In this document: piece by piece, positions 1 through 7,645 of the stretch
Numbering within the stretch: the stretch's first letter is position 1
How the letters are laid out: each line of letters starts with the position of its first letter
Assembly: GCA_902567685.1 (NCBI GenBank)
Contig: CACFNH010000001.1
Coordinates: 62,001 to 126,000 of the forward strand
Direction: 5' to 3'
DNA: 64,000 nt
From: an uncultured Pelagibacteraceae bacterium
GTDB taxonomy: Bacteria; Pseudomonadota; Alphaproteobacteria; Pelagibacterales; Pelagibacteraceae
The notes under the pieces: generated by a model
What the model was told of the DNA's origin: nothing
The model's database searches: none
What the model saw: only the letters and a program-made list of their open reading frames with translations
Translations under genes and position numbers: made by a program

Positions 1-147
1 CTTTTCTGGAACTGGAAAAGGAGATTGTCCAAATCCAAAATGATAAATTTTTTTTCCAGATTTAACTAATTCTTTGCTTTTTTCATTGATAGCTAAAGTT
101 GCTGAAGGGACAAGATCAAGGATATTTTTTTTAACCAAATCTTTCAT
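1..147 (-). CDS. PLP-dependent aminotransferase, N-terminal fragment
   Basis: Only the first 49 codons are inside the window; the gene runs off the left edge. The N-terminus (starting MKDLVKKNILDLVPSATLAI) followed by a Gly-Phe-Gly-Gln-Ser-Pro-Phe-Pro-Val-Pro segment resembles the start of class I/II (aspartate aminotransferase fold) enzymes, where this segment lines the substrate pocket. The ATG at 147 follows an 18-bp palindrome and a plausible promoter. The catalytic lysine lies outside the window, so the substrate cannot be named. A class I/II aminotransferase is likely; anything narrower would be a guess. Confidence 0.6.
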   Translation of the reverse strand, partial: MKDLVKKNILDLVPSATLAINEKSKELVKSGKKIYHFGFGQSPFPVPEK

Positions 148-150
148 AAT

Positions 151-168
151 AACTTTTAATTAAAAGTT
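151..168. repeat. 18-bp perfect palindrome upstream of the aminotransferase
   Basis: AACTTTTAA followed immediately by TTAAAAGTT forms a perfect 18-bp palindrome ending 3 bases from the aminotransferase start codon. It lies between the putative -10 box and the ATG, so it could be an operator or sit in the 5' leader. In such AT-rich DNA a chance palindrome is possible. Confidence 0.4.
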
Positions 169-175
169 ATTTCTT

Positions 176-205
176 TCTATACGGGGAGTGCTGGTTTCAA
201 GTCAA
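176..205 (-). promoter_or_regulatory. putative promoter of the left-edge aminotransferase
   Basis: On the minus strand TTGACT (205-200) and TATAGA (181-176) are separated by 18 bases, a fair match to a housekeeping sigma-70 promoter. It points to the aminotransferase ATG at 147. Start site not proven. Confidence 0.4.
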
Positions 206-221
206 TAATAAAATAGAACAT

Positions 222-250
222 TTGACAAATTGATTCGGTCATGTTTTAAT
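222..250 (+). promoter_or_regulatory. putative sigma-70 promoter of the helicase-terB-fdxA-carD operon
   Basis: TTGACA (222-227) and TTTAAT (245-250) are separated by 17 bases, nearly the consensus. The expected start near 257 leaves a leader of about 50 bases before the helicase ATG at 309. Confidence 0.55.
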
Positions 251-308
251 CTTATTTTGTTCTCAACAGAGACCTATATATAGTATAAAAAAAAATATCT
301 AACACAAA

Positions 309-2774
309 ATGGAAAAATCCTCTAAAAAAATTATTGCTCTTTTAGGGCCTACAAATACTGGGAAAACCTTCTTAGCTATTAATAAGATGCTTGAATACAA
401 TACGGGTATTTTTGGACTTCCATTAAGACTTTTAGCAAGAGAGGTTTATGACAAATGTGTAAATAAAGTTGGAGCAGAAAAAGTCGCTTTGATTACAGGA
501 GAAGAAAAAATAATTCCAAGCTCAGCGAACTACTTTATTTGTACAGTTGAGTCTATGCCCAAAAACAAATCTGTAGATTTCATTGCTATAGATGAAATTC
601 AAATGTGCTCGGACAAAGAAAGAGGTCATATTTTTACTGAAAGACTGCTTCATTCAAGAGGTGGAGAGCTAACAATGTTTCTGGGCTCACAGATCATGAA
701 GAATATAATTAGAGATTTAATACCTAATGTAGAGTTTGAAAATAAGGAAAGATTTTCGAAATTAAGTTATGGAGGATACAAAAAGATCTCTAGACTGGAT
801 AGAAAAGTTGCTTTGATTGCATTCTCTATAGAAGAAGTTTATGCAATTGCAGAACTTATAAGAAGACAAAAAGGTGGTGCAGCAGTCATAATGGGTTCTT
901 TAAGCCCCAAAACCAGAAACTCTCAAGTAGATTTGTATCAATCAGGAGATGTTGACTATCTTGTTGCTACCGATGCAATTGGAATGGGTTTAAATATGGA
1001 CATAAATGAAATTTATTTTTCAAATTTAAAAAAATTTGATGGTAAAAAAAATAGAAGACTTAATGTAATAGAAATTTCTCAGATTGCTGGCAGAGCTGGA
1101 AGATTTAAAAATGATGGAATATTTGGAACAACTGGTGATTGTGATAATCTTAATTCTGATGAGATAGAAAACATAGAAAAGCATACTTTGCCAGAAAGCA
1201 AAATGCTGTATTGGAGAAATCATGAACTAAATTTTGACTCTCCAGAAAATTTAATTTCATCTTTAGAATTAAAACCTAAAAAAAATAGTCTTTTGAGAAC
1301 TAAGGATTCATTAGATGAAAATGTTTTAAGGCATTTTTTGAAAAAAGGAGAAAATAATCTCTTATATTATAAAAATTTAAAACTTTTATGGGAATGTTGT
1401 CAAATTCCTGACTTTGAAAAAAAGGCATATGGTCAACATATTAATATTGTGGACAAGGTTTTTATGTTTTTATCTACTAGAAAAAAAAGAATACCTAATG
1501 ATTACATGAAAGAGCAGCTCAAAGGTCTTGAAAAAGAACATGGTAATATAGATGTATTATCTCATAGAATATCTAATGTAAGAACATGGTCCTATGTATC
1601 CAACAAAAAAAATTGGGTAGAAAATTCTGATTATTGGATACAGCGTACAAAAAATATTGAGGATAAGTTATCAGAAAAATTACACGATGAGCTTACAAAA
1701 AGTTTTATAGATAAAAAAATAAGCATTTTATCTAGAGGACTTAAACAAGATATAGTTTTAAACACAGAGGTTCAAAAAGATGACAAAGTTTTAATAAATG
1801 AACAGTATATTGGAGTTCTTAAGGGTTTAAAATTTAATATAGAATTGACTTCAAAAACTTTAGATACAGATATTAAATCAATTAAAAAGGCTGCTAGAAA
1901 AGGGATAGCTGAGGAGCTTTCAAAAAGGGTTAAAAATATTATCGAAAAAAAAGTAATTAATATTGAAAATGATAACAAAATCTATTGGAATAAAAACCCA
2001 ATAGCAAAAATTAAAAAAGGAAATGACTACTTAAACCCTACAATTGAGATTATTGCCGATGATTCTCTGTCTAAAGAATCAAATTCAGACCTAGAGTTAT
2101 TTCTTAAAAATTGGCTTTTCATGCATATAAATGATGAACTGAAAGATCTATTGAATTTAAGAAAGATAAAAATTAAAAATCAATACCTACGAGCTCTGGT
2201 TTTCCAACTTTATGAAAACAATGGGATTATAAAAAGAAAACAAATAGAACACATAGTTAAACTTATATCCAAAGAAGAAAGAAAAAAACTTTGGGGTATG
2301 GGTATTAAAATAGGAAAATATCATATTTATTTACCGAGAATGTTAAAACCTAAAGCTGTTTCTTTAAGAGTAAATCTTTGGAAATTATTTTATAATATTG
2401 AAACAAATACTCAAATTCCTAGATCAGGATTAAATTTTATAGATAGTAAAAATGTTGATAAAAGATTTCTTCTTTTATGTGGTTTTGAAAATTTTAAGGA
2501 TTTCTTTGTAAGAGTTGATATTTTAGAAAAACTATTTATAAATATTCTAAATAAAACTGTAGCTAGAAAGTTCAAAATAACAGCAGAAATGATGAATTTA
2601 TTAGGTTGTTCCAAAGAAAATTTTTATAAGCTTATGGAATTAATGAATTATAAAAAAGATAAAGAAAAAGATACTTACATTTTTTTAGGAGAAGACAAAA
2701 AATTTAAGAAAATTTTCAAAAATAGAAAAATTGCAAGTCCATTTGATAAGCTTCTTTCTTTAAATATAAAATAA
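309..2774 (+). CDS. SUV3-like ATP-dependent RNA helicase
   Basis: 821-residue superfamily-2 helicase. Walker A GPTNTGKT is at residues 13-20 and the DEIQ Walker B box at 95-98, a combination typical of the mitochondrial SUV3/alphaproteobacterial helicase group. The C-terminal helicase lobe follows, with VATDAIGMGLNMD and the arginine-finger motif QIAGRAGRF around residues 220-270. The rest is a long Lys-rich region of about 500 residues without a motif I can name. By family it unwinds RNA or structured nucleic acid in the cytoplasm using ATP. It heads a tight operon (0-base gap to terB) with fdxA and carD, an order common in alphaproteobacteria. A small S4-domain gene often sits next to this helicase in relatives; here a TerB-like gene takes that place. 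Confidence 0.85.
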   Translation: MEKSSKKIIALLGPTNTGKTFLAINKMLEYNTGIFGLPLRLLAREVYDKCVNKVGAEKVALITGEEKIIPSSANYFICTVESMPKNKSVDFIAIDEIQMCSDKERGHIFTERLLHSRGGELTMFLGSQIMKNIIRDLIPNVEFENKERFSKLSYGGYKKISRLDRKVALIAFSIEEVYAIAELIRRQKGGAAVIMGSLSPKTRNSQVDLYQSGDVDYLVATDAIGMGLNMDINEIYFSNLKKFDGKKNRRLNVIEISQIAGRAGRFKNDGIFGTTGDCDNLNSDEIENIEKHTLPESKMLYWRNHELNFDSPENLISSLELKPKKNSLLRTKDSLDENVLRHFLKKGENNLLYYKNLKLLWECCQIPDFEKKAYGQHINIVDKVFMFLSTRKKRIPNDYMKEQLKGLEKEHGNIDVLSHRISNVRTWSYVSNKKNWVENSDYWIQRTKNIEDKLSEKLHDELTKSFIDKKISILSRGLKQDIVLNTEVQKDDKVLINEQYIGVLKGLKFNIELTSKTLDTDIKSIKKAARKGIAEELSKRVKNIIEKKVINIENDNKIYWNKNPIAKIKKGNDYLNPTIEIIADDSLSKESNSDLELFLKNWLFMHINDELKDLLNLRKIKIKNQYLRALVFQLYENNGIIKRKQIEHIVKLISKEERKKLWGMGIKIGKYHIYLPRMLKPKAVSLRVNLWKLFYNIETNTQIPRSGLNFIDSKNVDKRFLLLCGFENFKDFFVRVDILEKLFINILNKTVARKFKITAEMMNLLGCSKENFYKLMELMNYKKDKEKDTYIFLGEDKKFKKIFKNRKIASPFDKLLSLNIK

Positions 2775-3164
2775 ATGAGTAAATTAGATAAACAAAGTGT
2801 AATAGGTATATCTGCATTATTAGTCCATGCTGCTAATATAGATGAAATTTATTCTGATCATGAAAAAGATCTAGTAAAAGACTTTATAAAGTCATATTTA
2901 AAAGATGATGACTCTAATGAAATTTTAAAGCAAGCTGAAGAAATAGAAAAAAATTCTAATCAATTATTGAACTATACAAATATTATTAAAAAAAATTCAA
3001 TGGATATTAAAAAAGATATTATTGAACATTTGTGGAAAGTTATAATTTCAGATAATTCAGTAGATCAATACGAATCTAATTTAATGCGAAGAATTTGTGG
3101 GTTAGTTTATTTTCCAGATAAAGAATGTGCAGAAATAAAACTTAAACTTTTAAACTCTAAATGA
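2775..3164 (+). CDS. TerB-family protein
   Basis: 129-residue, mostly helical acidic protein. It resembles the TerB/DjlA N-terminal helical domain: an early [12 protein letters not shown]-like helix (here [15 protein letters not shown]) followed by alternating acidic helices and a second half with [16 protein letters not shown], the internal duplication typical of TerB. TerB domains bind metal and take part in stress-linked membrane complexes, but no precise role is known for stand-alone copies. It starts directly after the helicase stop and overlaps fdxA by 4 bases (ATGA), so it is translated with them. Family fairly sure, function unknown. Confidence 0.7.
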   Translation: MSKLDKQSVIGISALLVHAANIDEIYSDHEKDLVKDFIKSYLKDDDSNEILKQAEEIEKNSNQLLNYTNIIKKNSMDIKKDIIEHLWKVIISDNSVDQYESNLMRRICGLVYFPDKECAEIKLKLLNSK

Positions 3165-3502
3165 CTTATATTGTAAAAGATGAATGTATAAAATGTAAGC
3201 TCACAGATTGTGTTGAGGTTTGTCCGGTTGATTGTTTTTATGAAGGTGAGAATATGCTAGTAATCAATCCTGACGAATGTATAGACTGTGGCGTTTGTGA
3301 ACCAGAATGCCCTATCGATGCAATCAAAGCTGATACAGATGAAAGTATAGAGAATAAGGAAAAATGGTTGTTGCTAAATAAAAAGTTTTCTGCAATATGG
3401 CCTAATATTTCAAAAAAAAAGGAACCAATGGTTGACCATGAAAAATTTAGAGATTTAAAAGATAAATACAAAAAATATTTTTCAGAAAAACCAGGAAAAT
3501 AA
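3161..3502 (+). CDS. fdxA: 7Fe-type ferredoxin
   Basis: 113-residue soluble ferredoxin. The cysteine pattern is that of 7Fe (3Fe-4S plus 4Fe-4S) ferredoxins: an N-terminal [18 protein letters not shown] block and then [16 protein letters not shown]. The C-terminal half (from about residue 60) is the usual charged tail of alphaproteobacterial FdxA. It carries low-potential electrons in the cytoplasm; the partner is not shown by the sequence. Start overlaps the terB stop (ATGA). It is followed 3 bases later by carD, matching the fdxA-carD pairing seen in many alphaproteobacteria. Confidence 0.92.
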   Translation: MTYIVKDECIKCKLTDCVEVCPVDCFYEGENMLVINPDECIDCGVCEPECPIDAIKADTDESIENKEKWLLLNKKFSAIWPNISKKKEPMVDHEKFRDLKDKYKKYFSEKPGK

Positions 3503-3505
3503 AAA

Positions 3506-4204
3506 ATGAAAAAAAAAAGAAAAAAAAACAAGATAAAAATAAAAAAAGTAATCAAAAAATCAATTAGCAAAATTAAAAAAACTTTAAAAGCTAAAATATC
3601 CAGTAATAAGGAAAAAGAAGAAATCCAAAAAAGAAAAAGTACCTTTTCATCGGAAGAAAAGGTTGAAATCAAAAAAATAAAAAAACAAGCTACAGAAAAA
3701 AGAAAGTATAATATTAAAGATTTTGTAGTTTATCCTAAACATGGAGTAGGTAAAATAATTGCAGTAGAAAAAGCAACTATTGGTCAAATAGATATACAAT
3801 TTTATAAAATCTTTATTGAAAAAGAAAAATTAACTTTAACTGTACCAATTAATCAACAATTAAATTTAAGACCTATATCAACAATAAATCAAATCAATAA
3901 ATGTATTTCAATTTTAAAAAGTAAACCAAAAATTAAAAGAACTATGTGGAGCAGAAGAGCACAAGAATATGATCAAAAAATTAATTCTGGAAAGATTTAT
4001 GAACTTGCTGAAGTTGTAAAAGATCTCAACAAAAATACTGATATAATAGCTGACCAATCTTACAGTGAAAGACAACTATTTGAAAAAGCCTACGAAAGAC
4101 TTAAATCTGAGTTTGAAGCGGTCATGAAAGCTGGTCCTGAAGAAGCACAAAAAAAAATGGATAAAGCTTTAGGAAGAAATAAAAATTTAAATTTAGAGCA
4201 ATAA
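3506..4204 (+). CDS. carD: CarD/CdnL-family transcription regulator with Lys-rich N-terminal extension
   Basis: 232 residues. From about residue 70 it matches the CarD_CdnL_TRCF domain (VVYPKHGVGKIIAVE, then an RNA-polymerase beta-interacting Tudor-like fold), followed by a helical DNA-contacting C-terminal part (TMWSRRAQEYDQKINSG). CarD/CdnL proteins stabilise the open complex at rRNA and growth-related promoters. The first about 70 residues are an unusual Lys-rich extension, opening MKKKRKKNKIKIKK; alphaproteobacterial CdnL is usually about 170 residues and lacks it. The extension is coded through two long poly-A runs (10 and 9 A), so an indel or different start cannot be excluded. Last gene of the operon. 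Confidence 0.88.
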   Translation: MKKKRKKNKIKIKKVIKKSISKIKKTLKAKISSNKEKEEIQKRKSTFSSEEKVEIKKIKKQATEKRKYNIKDFVVYPKHGVGKIIAVEKATIGQIDIQFYKIFIEKEKLTLTVPINQQLNLRPISTINQINKCISILKSKPKIKRTMWSRRAQEYDQKINSGKIYELAEVVKDLNKNTDIIADQSYSERQLFEKAYERLKSEFEAVMKAGPEEAQKKMDKALGRNKNLNLEQ

Positions 4205-4242
4205 AAAACGCCCTTTTTAATTTAATAAGAAAAAAGGGCGTT
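4203..4242 (-). terminator. intrinsic terminator of the micropeptide gene
   Basis: A 12-bp perfect stem (4207-4218 with 4231-4242, AACGCCCTTTTT and its complement) with a 12-base loop. Read on the minus strand it is followed by a run of six T and lies 10 bases after the micropeptide stop codon. Read on the plus strand it directly follows carD but has no U run after it, so it mainly serves the minus strand. Confidence 0.75.
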
Positions 4243-4251
4243 ATAAAAAAA

Positions 4252-4326
4252 CTATCTTCTTCTTCTTCTTCTTCTTTTAGCTTTTTTTGCTTTTTTCTTT
4301 TTAGCTTTTCTTCTACGTTTAGCCAT
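4252..4326 (-). CDS. 24-residue Lys/Arg micropeptide
   Basis: The open frame reads MAKRRRKAKKKKAKKAK followed by seven arginines: 24 residues, only Met, Ala, Lys and Arg, with 10 Arg, 9 Lys and 4 Ala. Evidence that it is a gene: a good Shine-Dalgarno match (AAAGGGAG, 4333-4340) 6 bases before the ATG, a TTGACA promoter element upstream and an intrinsic terminator right after the stop. Nothing else explains this transcription unit. Such a peptide must bind nucleic acid or another polyanion, like the histone-H1-like or protamine-type basic tails; that is inference. The arginine tail is coded by seven AGA codons, a triplet repeat that could vary in length. I know of no named family. It faces carD, whose N-terminus is also Lys-rich. 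Confidence 0.65.
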   Translation of the reverse strand: MAKRRRKAKKKKAKKAKRRRRRRR

Positions 4327-4332
4327 CTTTAT

Positions 4333-4340
4333 CTCCCTTT
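4333..4340 (-). promoter_or_regulatory. Shine-Dalgarno site of the micropeptide
   Basis: AAAGGGAG on the minus strand, 6 bases before the ATG at 4326. Clear Shine-Dalgarno sites are rare in this window, so it is good evidence for translation and decides the start. Confidence 0.65.
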
Positions 4341-4375
4341 TGTTTAAACAAATCTTTTTGATTCGTTTATTAATT

Positions 4376-4406
4376 ATTACATTAATTAATTAAAGATTCA
4401 TGTCAA
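4376..4406 (-). promoter_or_regulatory. putative promoter of the micropeptide gene
   Basis: Minus strand TTGACA (4406-4401), a perfect -35 box, with TGTAAT (4381-4376) 19 bases downstream as a possible -10. The spacing is long, so the -10 assignment is uncertain. The transcript to the terminator would be about 165 bases. The remainder of 4407-4538 is AT-rich and shows nothing else. Confidence 0.45.
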
Positions 4407-4538
4407 ACATAAATTAGTTTGCAAAATTGATTCAAATTTTTAATTTTTTAATTATTTTTTTAATATTTAATTAAAATTTAAAAAAGTTAGCAATATCAAT
4501 GTTTTTTTAAGCAAAAGAAATAAGTTTGAATTTAAATT

Positions 4539-6215
4539 TTAATAAAGATTTTCTAGTTGTTGTTTATAATTTTTAACAATTTCTTTTCTTTTTAACTTTA
4601 AAGTTGGTGTTAACATTCCGTTTTCAATTGTAAATTCTTCGTTAATTAAAATAAATTTTTTTATTTTTTCTATTAAAGTTAAATTTTTATTTATACTTTC
4701 AATTATAAGTTTAATTTTTTCTTTATTAATTTCTTTTTCTACAATAATTATTGCAACTAAGTAATTTTTTTTGTCTCCATAAACAAATGATTGTTTAATA
4801 TTTTCATTCAAACATAAAATATTTTCAATTTTACTTGGAGATATGTTATCTCCCCCAAGATTCACAATGATATCTTTTTTTCTGTCAGTAATTTTTAAAT
4901 AATTATTGCTATCTAACTCTCCAATGTCTCCTGTGTGCAGCCATCCATTTTTAATTACTTTGTTAGTTTCTTCTTTTAAGTTCCAATATCCTAACATTAC
5001 ATTTTCACCTTTAATAAGAATCTCACCATCTTCAGATATTTTGACTTTATTTGTTCTAAATGGAGGACCTACAGATTCGACTTTTATTAAATTAGGTAAA
5101 TTGCAACTAACCACTGGCGAGGCCTCTGTCAGACCATATCCTTGAAGAGTGGGCAACCCTACAGCATTTAAAAATTCACCTATATTCTGATCTAAAGCGC
5201 CACCCCCAGAAACAAAAGCTTGAAGGTTTCCTCCAAATTGACCCCTAATTTTTTTTCTAACTAATTTTTCGCACAAAAAATTTACTATTTTTTCTCCAAA
5301 TTTTAATTCATTTTTTTTTAAAACCTTTTTTCCTAAATTTAAGGTTTGATTAATTAGTGTCTTTTTTAGACCAGATTGCTTCTCAAAATTCATATTTATT
5401 TTTGTAAAAAGATTTTGATAAAATCTCGGAACTGCTGTCATAATTGTAGGTTTGGCAACCCCCATATTTGAAATAAGCTTTTCTAAACTTTCGGCATAAA
5501 ACACTTTAGCGCCAACTATAATTTGAATGAACTGAACGGTGTGTTCATATGAATGAGACAAAGGCAACCAAGTTAAAAAAACAGGTTCTTTTTTATTAAT
5601 TAAAGGTTCAAGTAATTCAACAGCTCCTTCACAATTAGACAAAATTCCACCATGACTTAAAACTACCCCTTTAGGATTTCCTGAAGTACCTGAGGTATAA
5701 ATTATACATGCAGGCATATTTCTTTTTAAATTTTTATTTATAATCCTTTCATTTAAATTTTCATTTAATATGTCTTGAATTAGTAAACTTTCACCATCTA
5801 TTTTTTCAAAGGATATAATTTTTTGCTGATCTTTATTTATAAATTTATTAATCTTCTTAAACTGATCATTGTTGGAAACAATTATTAAAGAAGGTTTGCA
5901 ATCATTTAAAATGTATTCATAGTCATTAACGGAGTAAGTAGTAAAAATTGGAACAGAAATACCTCCAGCATTCATTACAGCTATGTCCGACATTAACCAG
6001 TAAGGCCTATTCTCAGAGAGAATCAAGCATCTATCACCCTCTTTTATTAATGATTTAATCTTAATAGTAAGTTTGAAAATTCGTGTAGTCACATCTTGCC
6101 AGTTATAAGTCCCCTTACCTGGTTTTAACCATTTTAAGAAAGGTTTTTTGTTGTCTACTTCTTCTACTTTTTTAAAATAAAGTTCGACTAGGCTGTTTAA
6201 TTTGCTTATATCCAT
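4539..6215 (-). CDS. long-chain fatty-acid--CoA ligase (AMP-binding)
   Basis: 558-residue acyl-adenylate-forming enzyme. The P-loop-like AMP-binding signature IIYTSGTSGNPKGVVLSHGG is near residue 175, the A5 motif GYGLTEASPV near 360, and the hinge/A8 region GWLHTGDIGELD...ITDRKKDIIVNLGG near 430-455. This matches FACL (FadD15/FAA1-type) ligases, which activate fatty acids with ATP and CoA at the inner membrane face. Members of this type are usually around 600 residues; this one is slightly short, which fits genome streamlining. It lies just downstream of tRNA-Leu on the same strand. Chain-length preference cannot be read. Confidence 0.88.
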   Translation of the reverse strand: MDISKLNSLVELYFKKVEEVDNKKPFLKWLKPGKGTYNWQDVTTRIFKLTIKIKSLIKEGDRCLILSENRPYWLMSDIAVMNAGGISVPIFTTYSVNDYEYILNDCKPSLIIVSNNDQFKKINKFINKDQQKIISFEKIDGESLLIQDILNENLNERIINKNLKRNMPACIIYTSGTSGNPKGVVLSHGGILSNCEGAVELLEPLINKKEPVFLTWLPLSHSYEHTVQFIQIIVGAKVFYAESLEKLISNMGVAKPTIMTAVPRFYQNLFTKINMNFEKQSGLKKTLINQTLNLGKKVLKKNELKFGEKIVNFLCEKLVRKKIRGQFGGNLQAFVSGGGALDQNIGEFLNAVGLPTLQGYGLTEASPVVSCNLPNLIKVESVGPPFRTNKVKISEDGEILIKGENVMLGYWNLKEETNKVIKNGWLHTGDIGELDSNNYLKITDRKKDIIVNLGGDNISPSKIENILCLNENIKQSFVYGDKKNYLVAIIIVEKEINKEKIKLIIESINKNLTLIEKIKKFILINEEFTIENGMLTPTLKLKRKEIVKNYKQQLENLY

Positions 6216-6219
6216 AATT

Positions 6220-6306
6220 TGGTGGGCGAAGAGAGACTCGAACTCTCACAGTATTGCTACCATTGGATTTTGAGTCCAACGCGTCTACCAGTTCCACCAT
6301 TCGCCC
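6220..6306 (-). tRNA. tRNA-Leu (anticodon CAA)
   Basis: Minus strand folds into a class II tRNA: acceptor GGGCGAA pairs with TTCGCCC, the anticodon arm is TTGGA-CTCAAAA-TCCAA giving anticodon CAA (Leu, UUG codon), there is a long variable arm, and the T arm is GAGAG-TTCGAGT-CTCTC. The CCA end is encoded (6220-6222). It lies 4 bases upstream of the acyl-CoA ligase gene. Confidence 0.95.
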
Positions 6307-6328
6307 GTTATTGTTCATTAATTACAAT

Positions 6329-6334
6329 ATTATA
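6329..6334 (-). promoter_or_regulatory. putative -10 box for tRNA-Leu
   Basis: A perfect TATAAT on the minus strand ending 22 bases before the tRNA 5' end. No convincing -35 at the usual spacing. It overlaps the region just after the small upstream gene. Confidence 0.4.
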
Positions 6335-6336
6335 TA

Positions 6337-6522
6337 TTATTTCTTCCAACAAACTGATGAAGATATCAAAATTGCCATTAGCAGCCAAATTATATAAGAC
6401 TCCCCATGAGTTAATTCATAAGAAGCTCCAAATAATTTCGCTAGAATTAAGACTGCATACACTATTAATGGAGATAAAATCAAACTTACTAAGAACTTAA
6501 TTATTGTACATTTAAAATTCAT
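6337..6522 (-). CDS. small hydrophobic membrane protein, unknown function
   Basis: 61 residues beginning MNFKCTIIKFLVSLILSPLI. Two hydrophobic stretches (about residues 8-30 and 42-57) separated by a polar loop with Glu, Thr, His, Gly, Glu predict a two-pass membrane protein with short ends. No Shine-Dalgarno sequence is seen, but that is normal here. It fills the gap between tRNA-Leu and the divergent YqaA-like gene, and a competing plus-strand frame overlaps the tRNA, which makes this strand the better choice. I do not recognise a family. It could also be a chance frame. Confidence 0.4.
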   Translation of the reverse strand: MNFKCTIIKFLVSLILSPLIVYAVLILAKLFGASYELTHGESYIIWLLMAILISSSVCWKK

Positions 6523-6564
6523 ATTTAAATAGTATTCAAAAAATTATCATTTATAAATAGTAAA

Positions 6565-7176
6565 ATGATTAAAAAATTCTATGATAAATGTGTAAAAGCT
6601 GCAGGTCACAAAAGTTCTAAGCATTTTCTTGCTTTTTTTTCGTTTATTGAAAGTTCTTTCTTTCCTATACCTCCAGATGTGATGATTGTACCTATGACAG
6701 TTGCAAAAAAAAATGATTACTTAAAAATTTTTTTAGTGGCAACGACATTTTCAGTTCTAGGTGCTTTGTTTGGATACTTTATAGGTTATGTTTTTTTCAA
6801 TGAAATTGGCACTAAAATATTTGAACTATATGGGTATGAAGATCCAAATTTTTTAAAAGAAAAATTTTCTACAAAAGGGGGTTTTCTTTCTTGGTTAGGT
6901 ATACTTTTTACAGCAGGATTTACTCCTCTACCTTTTAAGCTTTTAACTATTTCAAGTGGATTTATTCATTTTAATTTATTTTTTTTTATAATTATTTGCA
7001 TTTTTACAAGAGGTTTGCGATTTTTTTTAATTGCATTTTTAACTTATAAATATGGAGAAAAATTTGGTCCTTTTCTAGAAAAAAAGGGGGCAAAATGGTC
7101 CATCATAATTGGTCTTGCAATTATAGTTTTAGCTTCAATTATTTATTTTATTTTAAAATCCTATGGAACAAATTAA
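6565..7176 (+). CDS. YqaA-type DedA/VTT-domain membrane protein
   Basis: 203-residue integral membrane protein with about four to five membrane segments. The FFSFIESSFFPIPPDVMIVPM start, the central GALFGYFIGY segment and the FTAGFTPLPFKLLTISSGF re-entrant loop are typical of the YqaA branch of the DedA/VTT (SNARE-associated) superfamily. Relatives of the wider family move phospholipids across the inner membrane; the YqaA branch itself has no settled role. It overlaps dsbB by 14 bases, so these two and coq7 form one operon. Confidence 0.8.
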   Translation: MIKKFYDKCVKAAGHKSSKHFLAFFSFIESSFFPIPPDVMIVPMTVAKKNDYLKIFLVATTFSVLGALFGYFIGYVFFNEIGTKIFELYGYEDPNFLKEKFSTKGGFLSWLGILFTAGFTPLPFKLLTISSGFIHFNLFFFIIICIFTRGLRFFLIAFLTYKYGEKFGPFLEKKGAKWSIIIGLAIIVLASIIYFILKSYGTN

Positions 7177-7645
7177 AAATAAATTTATTCTTATTTTAAT
7201 AATGTTATTTAGTATTTTTGCATTAATTTCTGCATATTTTATCCAATACATTTTAAATCATGAGCCGTGCAATCTTTGCCTTATTGAAAGAATTCCATAC
7301 TTCCTTGCCATATTTCTTATAATTCTAACTATGGTCTCAAAAAGGTTTGAAAAAATAGTTTTATGCCTATTAAGCCTAGTATTTATTTTTGGCGCAATGG
7401 TGTCTTTTTATCATTTTGGAATTGAACAAGGTTTTTTTAGTGAGTCTCTAGTTTGTAGCTTAGAAAAAAATAATTCGAACTTATCAAAAATAGAAATTCT
7501 TGAACAATTAAAGCAAACAACGGTCAGTTGTAAGAATGTAACTTTCAGGATTTTTGGCTTATCACTTGCTACAATAAATACAATTATATCATTAATTTTA
7601 AGTGTTATAACTATAAAGCTTTTTACAAATTATGACAAAAACTGA
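7163..7645 (+). CDS. dsbB: disulfide bond formation protein DsbB
   Basis: 160-residue inner-membrane protein with four hydrophobic helices. The first periplasmic loop carries the redox pair Cys36-Asn-Leu-Cys39 (EPCNLCLIERIPY, a DsbB hallmark) and the second loop has Cys98 and Cys123. DsbB re-oxidises DsbA and passes electrons to ubiquinone. Placement directly before a ubiquinone-synthesis gene (coq7, 14-base overlap) fits this. No dsbA is in the window. Confidence 0.85.
   Translation: MEQIKNKFILILIMLFSIFALISAYFIQYILNHEPCNLCLIERIPYFLAIFLIILTMVSKRFEKIVLCLLSLVFIFGAMVSFYHFGIEQGFFSESLVCSLEKNNSNLSKIEILEQLKQTTVSCKNVTFRIFGLSLATINTIISLILSVITIKLFTNYDKN

Noticed and set aside
3238-3672. 144-residue minus-strand frame opposite fdxA and carD
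   Set aside because: Phe/Leu/Ser-rich shadow caused by Lys-rich coding on the other strand.
4255-4275. (TCT)n run as a mere microsatellite
   Set aside because: It is the arginine tail of the micropeptide frame, which has a Shine-Dalgarno site, start, stop and terminator in the right places.
6219-6500. 93-residue plus-strand open frame
   Set aside because: Its first third lies across tRNA-Leu and its sequence has no family features; the minus-strand small membrane frame fits better.
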